The notes below the pieces were generated by a model. That model ran no database searches. It worked only from the letters and a program-made list of their open reading frames with translations, and was not told where the DNA came from. This document shows, in pieces, positions 8,718 through 17,471 of a stretch of 64,000 bases of DNA. Numbering within the stretch: position 1 is the first letter of the stretch; each line of letters opens with the position of its first letter. This DNA comes from Streptomyces sp. NBC_00377. Lineage in GTDB: Bacteria > Actinomycetota > Actinomycetes > Streptomycetales > Streptomycetaceae. The stretch is from NCBI RefSeq assembly GCF_036075115.1, contig NZ_CP107958.1, forward strand, positions 4,898,001 to 4,962,000, in the 5' to 3' direction. Both the position numbers and the translations under genes were made by a program.

Positions 8718-11700
8718 GTGCGGTACAGAATCCTGGGCGTCACCCAGACAGCGGACGACCGGGGCACCGCCGTACCCGTACCCGGTGCTCGTCTGCGGGC
8801 CCTCCTGACGGCCCTGGCCCTGCGCCCGGGCCGCCTCACCGCCCCGGAAACCCTCATCGACGAGGTCTGGCCCGAGGCACCGCCCCAGGACGCCCCCGCC
8901 GCGCTTCAGGCCCTGATCGGCCGTCTCCGCCGAGCCGTCGGCAAGGAGAGCGTCACCTCCGCCCCGGGCGGCTACCGCCTCGCCGCGACCGAGGACGACG
9001 TCGACCTCTTCGTCTTCGAACGCCTCGTACGCCAGGGCACCGAGGCGCTGGAGCGGAGCGACGCCCCCGCCGCCGCCCGCGCCCTCGACGACGCCCTCGT
9101 CCTCTGGCGCGGCCCGGCCCTCGCCGACCTCCCCGACCGCACCGCCGCCGCCCGCCCCGAGGCACTCCGGCTGGAGGCCACCCGGGCCCGCGCCGAGGCG
9201 GACCTCCTCCTCGGCCGTGCCCGCGACGCCGTACCGCGGCTGACGGAACTGACCGCGGCGCACCCCTACGACGAGCCGCTGCACGCCCTCCTCATCCGCG
9301 CCCTGCGCGACTCCGGCCGCGCCGCCGACGCCCTCGCCGCGTACGAGACCGCCCGCCGCACCCTCGCCGACGGCCTCGGTACCGACCCGGGCCCGCACCT
9401 GCGCGCCCTGCACACCGAACTCCTGAACGGCACGGAACCGACGCGGGACTTCACACCCACGCGGGACTTCACACCCCCGCGGAACTTCACTTCGGCCCAG
9501 AACTCGGCCCCGGCCCAGAACTCGGCCCCGGCGCACGGCCCCGCGTCGGTCTTCGGCTCCGCCTCGCCCCACGGCTCCGCATCGGCTCCAGGCCCCGAAC
9601 CGGTTGGCCCCCCGGCGCCCCGCCTGCCGTTCCGGCTCCCCGAGCGGACCGGCAACCTCCGTCCGCGGCTTACCTCCTTCGTGGGCCGGGAACCGGAACT
9701 CGGCGCCATCCGTTCCGTATTGCACAAGGCTCGTCTGGTCACGCTCACCGGACCGGGCGGCTCCGGGAAGACCCGCCTCGCCGAGGAAGCCGCCGCCGGG
9801 CTCCCGCAGGCGTGGCTGGTCGAGCTGGCGCCGCTCGACCGGCCGGAGGCGGTGCCGGGCGCGGTGGTGAGTGCCCTCGGTCTGCGCGAGACCGTCCTGA
9901 TGACCACCGAGCCGGCCCCCTCGCAGGACGACCCGGTCGCCCTGCTCGTCGAGTACTGCGCCCCGCGCAGCCAGCTCCTGATCCTTGACAACTGCGAACA
10001 TGTCATCGACGCGGCCGCCGCCCTCGCCGAGACCCTCCTCACCCGCTGCCCCGGGCTCACGATCCTCGCCACCAGCCGCGAACCCCTGGGCGTCCCCGGC
10101 GAGTCGGTCCGCCCGGTCGAGCCCCTCCTGCCCGAGCAGGCGCACCGCCTCTTCACCGAGCGTGCGGCCGCCGCCCGCCCCGACGCGGCCGCCTTTCTGT
10201 GGGACGAGGAGGCGATCGCCGAGATCTGCCGACGCCTGGACGGGCTGCCGCTCGCCATCGAACTGGCCGCCGCCCGGCTCCGCTTGCTCACCCCGCGCCA
10301 GATCGCCGACCGTCTCGACGACCGGTTCCGCCTCCTCACCTCGGGCAGCCGTACGGTCCTGCCCCGCCAGCAGACCCTGCGGGCCGTCGTCGACTGGTCC
10401 TGGGACCTGCTCGACGAACCGGAGCGCACGCTGCTTCGGGAGCTCTCGGTGTTCGCGGGCGGCTGGGACCTGGAGGCGGCGGAAGCCGTGTGCACCGGCC
10501 CGGTCGCGGACCTCGTCGGCGCGCTCGTCGACAAGTCCCTGGTCGTGGCGGCGCCGTGCGAGCGCAGCGACGGGAGCGACATGCGCTACCGCATGCTGGA
10601 GACCATCCACGAGTACGCCGCCGAGCGCGCCGCCGAGTCTCCCCGCTGCCGCGCGGCGGCCCGTGAGCGGCACCGCGCGTGGGTGCGCGCGCTCGTCGAG
10701 CGGGCCGACCCACTGCTGCGCTCCGCCGATCAACTCCCCTGGATCTCCCGGCTCGAGACCGAGCTGGACAACATCCGCGTGGGGCTCCAGCGCGCGCTCA
10801 TGGCGGGCGACGAGGAGGAGGCCGCCGCCCTCTGCCTCGCCGCGGGCTGGTTCTGGTGGCTGCGCAACTACCGCCACGAGGGCGCCGACTGGACCGACCG
10901 GACCCTGCGCCTGGGCTCCGTCCTGGACACCCTCCGGGGGCCTGCGCCGGATGCGGATCCGGCAGACCCGACCAGCCCCACCGACCCTGCCGGCCCCCTG
11001 GTCCCTGGCGACACCACGGCCACCACTGCCCCCACGGCCACCACCCCTTACCCCGACCCTGCCGGTCTCACCGTTCCGGCTGACCCCGTCGACCCCGGGG
11101 CCCGCACCGTCCCCGCCGACCTCGCCGAGCGTATGGCCGCCCTCGACCCCGTCGAAGCCTTCGTCAGGACGCCCGTCGCGAGGGAGGAGGCGCACCCCAG
11201 GCACACGCAGCGGATGAACCTGCGGATGCTGCACCTGTTCCTGTTGTCGGAGTCCGATCCGACGGACATCGCGGCGAACCCGCGCTACCAGGAGTACCTC
11301 GCCCGGCTGCGCGCCGACTACGAACCGGGCGGCCCGCGGGCGGCGCGGATGCCCGGTCTGCTCTGGCCGCTGACGGCCTTCCAGATGCGGGACATGGTGG
11401 ACGTCCGGGGGGTCCTGGACTCGGCCGTGGCCAACTGCCGTGTCCACGGCGGCGACTGGGAGCTCGGCTGCGCCCTGATGTTCCGCACCCACATGGTCGT
11501 CGACTCACCGGGCGGACTGCACGGCGTGGACGACGACCTGGCGGAACTGCGGGTGCTCAGCCGGCGCGTCGGCGACCGCTGGATGCGGGCCCAGGTGTGC
11601 GGCGCGGTGGGCGAGGCCGAGATGGCGCGCAGCCGCTTCGCGCAGGCGGAGCGGGAGTACCGCGAGGCGCTGCGCCTCGCCTACGAGGTCGGGGCGTTCG

Positions 11701-12398
11701 CCGAGTCGCCGTTCCTCATCGCCCGGCTGGCGGAGATCGCCTACCGCTCGGGTGACGTCGACGGCGCCATGGCCGCGCTGGACGAGGCGGACAGCGCCGC
11801 CGACCGCTACGGCGTGCCGGACGTCCGGGCGTTCGTCCTCCTGCTGCGCGGCCACATCGCGCTTCAGGAGGAGGACGTGGCCCACGCGCGCGTGTTCTGC
11901 GATCTGACCCGCGCGGCGGCCGGCGCGGGGACCCCGCCGCCCCAGTTCACGGCGGCACTGAACACCCTCGACGCGGGCCTGACCGCCGTCGAGTCCGGCC
12001 CGGAGCTCGGCCTGCGGATGTTCGCCGACACGCTGCGCCAGGCGGTGGCCGACCAGTGCGCCGAGGCGGTCACCTCGTCGATCCTGGACGGCGCGGCGGA
12101 ACTGCTGGTCAGGCTCGGCGACTTCGCACGCGCGGCGCGGCTGCTCGCGGCCTCCGACGGTCTGCGGGGCCCTCACCCGCGTCCCAGTCCGCAGCGTGCC
12201 GGGGCCGAGCGGGCCGAGGCCGCGGCCCGCGACGCCCTCGGTGCCGAGGGCTATGCGGCCGAGCGGCTCAGAGGCGCCCCTCTGGCGCTGACCGACGCTC
12301 TGCGTGAGCTCACGGAAGGCGTGCGCGACCACCCGGCGGGACCGCCGGTCGCGACCGACCGGACGGTCGCGACCGACCGGACGCCTACGAACAGGTGA
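8718..12398 (+). CDS. SARP/BTAD family transcriptional regulator with NB-ARC ATPase and TPR domains
   Basis: A large AfsR-like regulator of 1,226 residues. Domains in order: OmpR-type winged helix (about 1-80), BTAD helical domain (about 90-240), a repeat-encoded linker (about 242-310), NB-ARC/AAA ATPase with Walker A GPGGSGKT (345-352) and Walker B LLILDNCEH, and C-terminal TPR-like helices interrupted by a Pro/Thr/Asp-rich insert around residue 745-800. Family members activate secondary-metabolite genes. GTG at 8718 gives the family's usual beginning (MRYRILG); a GTG at 8655 overlapping the upstream stop is an alternative. The 3' end overlaps the convergent sigma-factor gene by 14 nt. No biosynthetic cluster is adjacent, so the target is unknown. 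Confidence 0.88.
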   Translation: MRYRILGVTQTADDRGTAVPVPGARLRALLTALALRPGRLTAPETLIDEVWPEAPPQDAPAALQALIGRLRRAVGKESVTSAPGGYRLAATEDDVDLFVFERLVRQGTEALERSDAPAAARALDDALVLWRGPALADLPDRTAAARPEALRLEATRARAEADLLLGRARDAVPRLTELTAAHPYDEPLHALLIRALRDSGRAADALAAYETARRTLADGLGTDPGPHLRALHTELLNGTEPTRDFTPTRDFTPPRNFTSAQNSAPAQNSAPAHGPASVFGSASPHGSASAPGPEPVGPPAPRLPFRLPERTGNLRPRLTSFVGREPELGAIRSVLHKARLVTLTGPGGSGKTRLAEEAAAGLPQAWLVELAPLDRPEAVPGAVVSALGLRETVLMTTEPAPSQDDPVALLVEYCAPRSQLLILDNCEHVIDAAAALAETLLTRCPGLTILATSREPLGVPGESVRPVEPLLPEQAHRLFTERAAAARPDAAAFLWDEEAIAEICRRLDGLPLAIELAAARLRLLTPRQIADRLDDRFRLLTSGSRTVLPRQQTLRAVVDWSWDLLDEPERTLLRELSVFAGGWDLEAAEAVCTGPVADLVGALVDKSLVVAAPCERSDGSDMRYRMLETIHEYAAERAAESPRCRAAARERHRAWVRALVERADPLLRSADQLPWISRLETELDNIRVGLQRALMAGDEEEAAALCLAAGWFWWLRNYRHEGADWTDRTLRLGSVLDTLRGPAPDADPADPTSPTDPAGPLVPGDTTATTAPTATTPYPDPAGLTVPADPVDPGARTVPADLAERMAALDPVEAFVRTPVAREEAHPRHTQRMNLRMLHLFLLSESDPTDIAANPRYQEYLARLRADYEPGGPRAARMPGLLWPLTAFQMRDMVDVRGVLDSAVANCRVHGGDWELGCALMFRTHMVVDSPGGLHGVDDDLAELRVLSRRVGDRWMRAQVCGAVGEAEMARSRFAQAEREYREALRLAYEVGAFAESPFLIARLAEIAYRSGDVDGAMAALDEADSAADRYGVPDVRAFVLLLRGHIALQEEDVAHARVFCDLTRAAAGAGTPPPQFTAALNTLDAGLTAVESGPELGLRMFADTLRQAVADQCAEAVTSSILDGAAELLVRLGDFARAARLLAASDGLRGPHPRPSPQRAGAERAEAAARDALGAEGYAAERLRGAPLALTDALRELTEGVRDHPAGPPVATDRTVATDRTPTNR
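9441..9530 (+). repeat. Two 18-bp tandem repeats in the regulator linker
   Basis: acgcgggacttcacaccc occurs twice in tandem (9441-9458, 9459-9476) with a degenerate third copy, followed by gcccagaactcggccccg twice (9495-9512, 9513-9530). They keep the reading frame and encode the flexible TRDFTP / AQNSAP linker between BTAD and the ATPase domain. Length variation would alter the linker only. Confidence 0.8.
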
Positions 12399-14382
12399 AC
12401 CCGGAATCCGCCCAGTCCGCGAGCACCACCGAGTCGAGGCCGTTGCGCGGCTCGACGACCAGACGCACGGTGGTGCGGCCGGTGAGATCCACGTGTACGG
12501 GGACGGCCGCTTCGCCGCCCTCGATCACCCCGGACCACCAGAGCCGGCTTCCGTCGGCGTAGACGGCGAAGGAGACCTTGCCCAGCTTCGTCATCAGGTC
12601 GTCGACGCCGACGAGCGCGTCGTAGGAGGTGCACGCCCGGTTGAGCTCCACGGTGACGGAGGAATTGCCGTGCACCGTGACCCCGCGTTCGTAGCGCCGG
12701 TCCGCGATGGACAGCCCGTACCGCTGCCACACCCAACTGCTCCCGCGCAGCCTGATCTCCGGTCCGCTCCCGTCGCCGTCGAGGTCGAAGGGCAGCCCGC
12801 TGAGCGGAAACACCGTGGGCGCGGGTGGAGGCGGGGGCGTGGGCGTGGGCGTCGGGGTGGGCGTGGGCGTCGCCTTCGGGGCGGGTGCCGGGCTGAGCGT
12901 GGAGGCCGGTGTCGGCGTCGGCGTGGGCGTCGGCCCCGGGGTCCGGGCCGGGGCCGGCGTGGGGGCGGCGGCCGCCGGGATGAGCATCGGCGATTCCGGT
13001 GATTCCGGCGCGCGCCCCTTCGGCGGGGTCGCGGTGGGCGTCGGCTCCTCGGGCCGCGCGACCGGCGCCGGCGCGGACGCCGGGGGTCCGGCCTCGGGAC
13101 GCCCGGCGGGGGCGTCGTTGCCGACAAGGGCGAGGGCCACCGCCGCGGCCGCCACAGCGACCACACCGGCCGCGATCCCGGCCTTCACGGGGGCGGCCAG
13201 CCCCTCCGAGGCCAACGCGCCGCTCCCGGCGCCCGCCCCTCCCGAGGAACCGCCCGCGACGGCGGCCGCGCCCGCCGCACCGGCTCCTGCGCCACCGGCG
13301 ATGAGCGCGACCGCCTTGGCGTACCCGGCGGCGCCGAACCAGCCGATGACGGCGACCGGTACGACGGCGGGGATGCTGCTGGCGACCTCCTCGATCTGCA
13401 CGGCGGCCAGCCGGCATTTGGCGCACTCGTCCAGATGCTTGCGCAGCCCTCGCTCGGCGCGGGTGCGCAGCCTGCGGCGGGCGTAGCCGCCCAGCTGGTC
13501 GGCGTAGCGGGCGCACTCCTCGTCATGGGTGAGGGCGGCGCTGACATGGGCCTGGAGATACGCCTGCTTGAGACCCTCACGGGCGCGGCTGGCGAGCACG
13601 CGCGTGCCGTTGGCGTCGAGGCCGAAGAGCATGGCGACCTCGCTCGGGGACTCCTCCTCGACCTCGGTGTGCCACAGCACCGCCTGCCAGCGTTCGGGCA
13701 GTGAGCGGAAGGCCTGCATGGCCATGGACTGTTCGGCCTCGTGCATGGCGCGCACGTCGGCGCCGGGGCCCGACCCGAAGGAGCCCACGGGCGCGGTGTC
13801 GTCGGCGGCCTCGCTGGAGCGGGCGGACTGCGCGGCGAACACCGCGAAGTCGTCGACGAGCTGTTCGCGCTTCGCCGACCGCGTCCAGCCGGCGGCCACC
13901 CGCCGGACGCAGGTGAGGAGGTAGGCGCGGACGGCGTGCTCGGGCCCGGAGCCGCCGCGCACCGCCTGGAGCATGCGGGCGAAGACCTCGGCGGTCAGGT
14001 CGTCGGCGGTGTGCGCGTCCCGGCAGCAGGTGCGGGCGTAACGGCGCACGGCGTCGGCATGACGCCGGTACAGCTCCTCGTACGCCGTGTCGTCACCCGA
14101 ACGCATCCGGCCGATCAGGTCGGTGTCCGCCGTCGGGACGTCCCGCGAAGGCGGCAGGGCGCCCTCCCCGCGCCGCTCACGCTGAGCGGGGACACTGCTG
14201 TCGGCCGGGTCCGTCCGGTCGACCGGCGGACGCACCGTCGGATCGCCCAGGGGGCTGCCGGGCAGACCACCCGTCAGACCGTGCCCGCGTCCACCCTGGC
14301 GCGGCACCTGCGGTGCGGCGGGGCCGTCGGCCTCCGCGTCACCGTCCGGACCGAGTGACCCGTCCCCGCCGTCGACACTCAT
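12385..14382 (-). CDS. ECF sigma factor fused to zinc-finger, transmembrane and NPCBM-like domains
   Basis: A 665-residue one-piece sigma factor. After a polar N-terminus (1-90) come sigma region 2 (about 95-165, DDLTAEVFARMLQ) and region 4 (about 225-285, RWQAVLWHTEVEEESPSEVA, then LASRAREGLKQAYL). A zinc-finger anti-sigma motif follows (KHLDECAKC, HxxxCxxC). Two Ala/Gly-rich hydrophobic stretches (about residues 345-385 and 395-415) could place the rest outside the cell. A Pro/Thr-rich stalk leads to about 140 C-terminal residues resembling an NPCBM carbohydrate-binding domain (RGVTVHGNSSVTVELN, SWVWQRYGL, ending with Cys). ATG at 14382 has GGGAG upstream. It fits the class of ECF sigma factors with regulatory C-terminal extensions. 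Confidence 0.82.
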   Translation of the reverse strand: MSVDGGDGSLGPDGDAEADGPAAPQVPRQGGRGHGLTGGLPGSPLGDPTVRPPVDRTDPADSSVPAQRERRGEGALPPSRDVPTADTDLIGRMRSGDDTAYEELYRRHADAVRRYARTCCRDAHTADDLTAEVFARMLQAVRGGSGPEHAVRAYLLTCVRRVAAGWTRSAKREQLVDDFAVFAAQSARSSEAADDTAPVGSFGSGPGADVRAMHEAEQSMAMQAFRSLPERWQAVLWHTEVEEESPSEVAMLFGLDANGTRVLASRAREGLKQAYLQAHVSAALTHDEECARYADQLGGYARRRLRTRAERGLRKHLDECAKCRLAAVQIEEVASSIPAVVPVAVIGWFGAAGYAKAVALIAGGAGAGAAGAAAVAGGSSGGAGAGSGALASEGLAAPVKAGIAAGVVAVAAAAVALALVGNDAPAGRPEAGPPASAPAPVARPEEPTPTATPPKGRAPESPESPMLIPAAAAPTPAPARTPGPTPTPTPTPASTLSPAPAPKATPTPTPTPTPTPPPPPAPTVFPLSGLPFDLDGDGSGPEIRLRGSSWVWQRYGLSIADRRYERGVTVHGNSSVTVELNRACTSYDALVGVDDLMTKLGKVSFAVYADGSRLWWSGVIEGGEAAVPVHVDLTGRTTVRLVVEPRNGLDSVVLADWADSGFTCS

Positions 14383-14605
14383 CGCGGAAAGCTCCCGCCG
14401 CCTGCCCCACCAGTCCTGACCACCGGGTCAGAGTGCCATATCGGCCTCCGGCCGGGACCCCGCGCGACGAGCCATCCACTCGTCCAAGGGCGCAGGCCGC
14501 AATCCCGGACCAGGAGCCACCCGTACGCGGGAGGCTCAACCGCCGTGACATGGACAGTAGTTGGGCGCCGTCGCCGGGACCCCCGAAGGCCCGGCGACAC
14601 GGATG

Positions 14606-14636
14606 GGGGTGGGGGTGCACACGGCGCCCCCACCCC
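14606..14636 (-). terminator. Hairpin terminator downstream of atrA-like gene
   Basis: A 13-bp stem with one mismatch (arms 14606-14618 and 14624-14636) made of ggggtgggggtgc and gcgcccccacccc, 50 nt past the atrA stop on the minus strand. There is no U-tract, as is common in Streptomyces. The rest of 14383-14686 shows no gene. Confidence 0.55.
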
Positions 14637-14686
14637 ACAGTCACCCGTTCGAGCCACCCGCACCACCGGCGGGGACGGCCCGGCCC

Positions 14687-15454
14687 TCAGGAAGAGGGCC
14701 GCGACCGCAAGCCCTCCAGCAGGATGTCCAGCAGCCGCGCCGAGGCCGCCGCCTGCTGCGCCGGATCCGGCAGCGAGGGCGCGGCCGTCGCGATGACCAG
14801 CAGCACGTCCGACACCGACACGTCGGTGCGCAGCTCACCCGCCTCGCGCGCCCGCTCCACGAGCCTGCCCACGACCTCGAGCAGCGCCGCCGCCCCGGCG
14901 TCGTCGACCGTGGCCGTCGTCCCGTCGCCCGCGACGAGCCGCAGCTCACCGCCACCGGGCTGGGTCCGCTGCTGCGGCACCCGGACCTCGTCCGCGGGCG
15001 CGCCCCCGGCTTCGTCCTCCGAGACCCCGACCCGCAGCACCTGCGGCGGCAGCAGCCGCCCGGCGCCTGACGACACGGACGTCCGCAGGAAGCGCGACAG
15101 CGCCGACCACGGCTCGTCCTCCTGGCCGAGCGCAGCCCGTGCCTGATCGGTCAGCCGGGACGTCTCCTCCTCGGCTATCCGCCGTACCAGGACGTCCTTG
15201 CTGGGGAAGCGCCGGTACACCGTGCCGACACCGACCCGCGCCCGCCGTGCCACGTCCTCCATCGGTGCGCCGTAACCCAGCTCACCGAACACTTCGCGCG
15301 CGGCCCGCAGTACGTGTTCCAGATTGCGCTGTGCGTCCACGCGGAGCGGCGCTGTCCGCGCGCCCTCTCCCCGTCCGTTGCCCACCGCCGCACCGACCGC
15401 GCCGCCGGGTGGCAGCGCGGACGTGGACGACCAATGCGAGTTCTGAGTGTGCAT
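14687..15454 (-). CDS. atrA: TetR family regulator AtrA
   Basis: A 255-residue TetR-type DNA-binding protein. An N-terminal Ser/Gly-rich leader (MHTQNSHWSSTS) precedes the helix-turn-helix (APMEDVARRARVGVGTVYRRF, about 60-85); the C-terminal helices form the ligand/dimer domain. The sequence and the divergent NADH dehydrogenase neighbour match S. coelicolor AtrA (SCO4118), known to activate actII-ORF4 and to act on primary metabolism genes. ATG at 15454 is preceded by GGGGGAT at a good distance. The symbol rests on remembered sequence and synteny. Confidence 0.85.
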   Translation of the reverse strand: MHTQNSHWSSTSALPPGGAVGAAVGNGRGEGARTAPLRVDAQRNLEHVLRAAREVFGELGYGAPMEDVARRARVGVGTVYRRFPSKDVLVRRIAEEETSRLTDQARAALGQEDEPWSALSRFLRTSVSSGAGRLLPPQVLRVGVSEDEAGGAPADEVRVPQQRTQPGGGELRLVAGDGTTATVDDAGAAALLEVVGRLVERAREAGELRTDVSVSDVLLVIATAAPSLPDPAQQAAASARLLDILLEGLRSRPSS

Positions 15455-15833
15455 GAATGATCCCCCGGTAATGACGTCTCCCCCCGGAGACTCTCCCCGC
15501 CATCGAAAGTCGGGGGCGTGGAACACAGGGGACGGCATCCCGGGTCCGCCCGTCGCAGACCCGCAGAGCACTCCCCCTGACACCCCGTCGACACACGAAC
15601 ATAGTTGAGAGGGAGTCAATTCAGAAGGGGCAGGTTCCGCACGGAGCGCCCCCCGATCGGAGTACGGGCCGTATACGTCCCGATTGCGCCCCATCGCACA
15701 CCCCGGCGCACCACCCCTGACCTGCACTTCTGCCGTATACGCCGGTGTTTCGGCCAACCCTGCGCCCGCCCGACTCGCGGTCACACAAATTGCCGGGGCT
15801 GTGGACAAACTCCGGCGCCCGGTGCGTCATGGG
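15455..15833. promoter_or_regulatory. Divergent atrA / NADH dehydrogenase promoter region
   Basis: This 379-bp gap must carry both promoters. A perfect DnaA box in reverse orientation (tgtggacaa, 15800-15808) lies 25 nt upstream of the dehydrogenase ATG. No clear AtrA palindrome was recognised, and no small gene is convincing. Confidence 0.5.
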
Positions 15834-17213
15834 ATGGTGAAGGAACGTGCGCGCATTCTCGTTGTCGGCGGCGGCTACGTCGGGATGTACACGGCCCTGC
15901 GGCTCCAGCGGAAGCTGAAACAGGAACTCGGCCGGGGCGCGGCCGAGATCACGGTCGTCACACCCGACCCGTACATGACCTATCAGCCCTTCCTCCCCGA
16001 GGCGGCCGCGGGCTCCATCTCCCCCCGGCACGTCGTCGTGCCGCTGCGCCGCGTCCTGCCGCACTGCCGGGTCGTGGTCGGCGAGGTCACCGCGATCGAT
16101 CACGCCAAGCGCACCGCCACCCTCACCACCCTCGCCACCGACGAAGAGGGCACCGGCCCCCAGCAGCTGACGTACGACGAACTGGTCCTCGCGCCCGGCT
16201 CCGTCTCCCGCACGCTCCCCATCCCGGGCCTGGCCGACCACGCCATCGGCTTCAAAACCGTCGAGGAGGCCATCGGACTGCGCAACCACGTCATCGAACA
16301 GATGGACATCGCCTCCTCCACCCGCGACCCCGCGATCCGCGACGCGGCCCTCACCTTCGTCTTCGTCGGCGGCGGCTTCGCGGGCGTGGAAGCGCTCGGC
16401 GAGCTGGAGGACATGGCCCGCTACACCACGCGCTACTACCACAACGTGAAGCCCGAGGACATGAAGTGGATCCTGGTCGAGGCCTTCGACCGGATCCTGC
16501 CGGAGGTCGGCGCCGACATGGGCCGCTACACCGTCAGTGAGCTGCGCCGCCGCAACATCGACGTACGCCTCGACACCCGCCTGGAGTCCTGCGCCGACCG
16601 GATCGCCGTCCTCAGCGACGGCGCCCGCTTCCCCACCCGTACGGTCGTGTGGACCGCCGGTGTGAAACCGCACCCGTTGCTCGCCGCCACCGACCTCCCG
16701 CTGAACGGCCGAGGCCGGCTGAAGTGCACCCCCCAGCTGACCATCGACGGCGTCACGCACGCGTGGGCGGCCGGAGACGCCGCCGCCGTGCCCGACGTGA
16801 CGGCCGGCGAACCCGGCAGGGAGACCGCCCCGAACGCCCAGCACGCCGTCCGCCAGGCCAAGGTCCTCGCCGACAACATCGCGCGCTCCCTGCGCGGCGA
16901 ACCCCTCCAGACGTACGCGCACAAGTACGTCGGCTCGGTCGCGTCCCTCGGCCTCCACCAGGGCGTCGCCCACGTCTACGGGCGCAAGCTCAAGGGCTAC
17001 CCCGCCTGGTTCATGCACCGCGCCTACCACCTCAGCCGCGTGCCCACCTTCAACCGCAAGGCGCGCGTGTTCGCCGAATGGACCCTCTCCGGGCTCTTCA
17101 AACGGGAGATCGTTTCTCTGGGATCCCTCGAACATCCCCGCGCGGAGTTCGAACTCGCTGCCGGTGGAAAGCCTTCTGACGAGTCTTCCGGCGATCCGAA
17201 GGGGTCGTCCTGA
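15834..17213 (+). CDS. ndh: Type II NADH dehydrogenase (NDH-2)
   Basis: A 459-residue single-subunit flavoprotein that passes electrons from NADH to menaquinone at the cytoplasmic membrane face without pumping protons. Two Rossmann motifs are visible: the FAD site ILVVGGGYVGMYTAL at the N-terminus and the NADH site VFVGGGFAGVEALGELEDMA in the middle. AWAAGDAAAVPD is the C-terminal FAD-phosphate motif, and the last 100 residues, with basic and aromatic patches, fit the membrane-binding end. Length is normal for the family. The start is ATG 15834 or the adjacent GTG 15837. It is divergent from atrA. Confidence 0.9.
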   Translation: MVKERARILVVGGGYVGMYTALRLQRKLKQELGRGAAEITVVTPDPYMTYQPFLPEAAAGSISPRHVVVPLRRVLPHCRVVVGEVTAIDHAKRTATLTTLATDEEGTGPQQLTYDELVLAPGSVSRTLPIPGLADHAIGFKTVEEAIGLRNHVIEQMDIASSTRDPAIRDAALTFVFVGGGFAGVEALGELEDMARYTTRYYHNVKPEDMKWILVEAFDRILPEVGADMGRYTVSELRRRNIDVRLDTRLESCADRIAVLSDGARFPTRTVVWTAGVKPHPLLAATDLPLNGRGRLKCTPQLTIDGVTHAWAAGDAAAVPDVTAGEPGRETAPNAQHAVRQAKVLADNIARSLRGEPLQTYAHKYVGSVASLGLHQGVAHVYGRKLKGYPAWFMHRAYHLSRVPTFNRKARVFAEWTLSGLFKREIVSLGSLEHPRAEFELAAGGKPSDESSGDPKGSS

Positions 17214-17471
17214 CCCGATCGAGGAACTCCCCCGGCCGCCCCCACGTCTGACGAATGTCGGCCCGGACGGCGGCCACACTGCCAGACTGCTCCCTGCCCC
17301 AGCCCCTCCCGAGCCCTTCCCGGCGGGCCACCACCCGCCCCCGACCCAAGAGGCTGCTCCCCGTGCTCCACATCCCGGGTGCTGTAACAATGTGCGGTCA
17401 CCGCCGCGCGGCCCCCGGAGCCCAGGCAGGGCCCGGAGCCGGCCGCCGACGACTACACGAGGCAAGGATTC

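Noticed and set aside
6460..11492. Long antisense frames opposite the synthase-like and SARP genes
   Set aside because: Low-complexity composition, no domain pattern and no ribosome-binding site; typical GC-rich artefacts.
6538..12398. Lasso-peptide or macrolactam biosynthetic cluster
   Set aside because: No precursor peptide, leader peptidase or RRE protein was found next to the cyclase-like gene.
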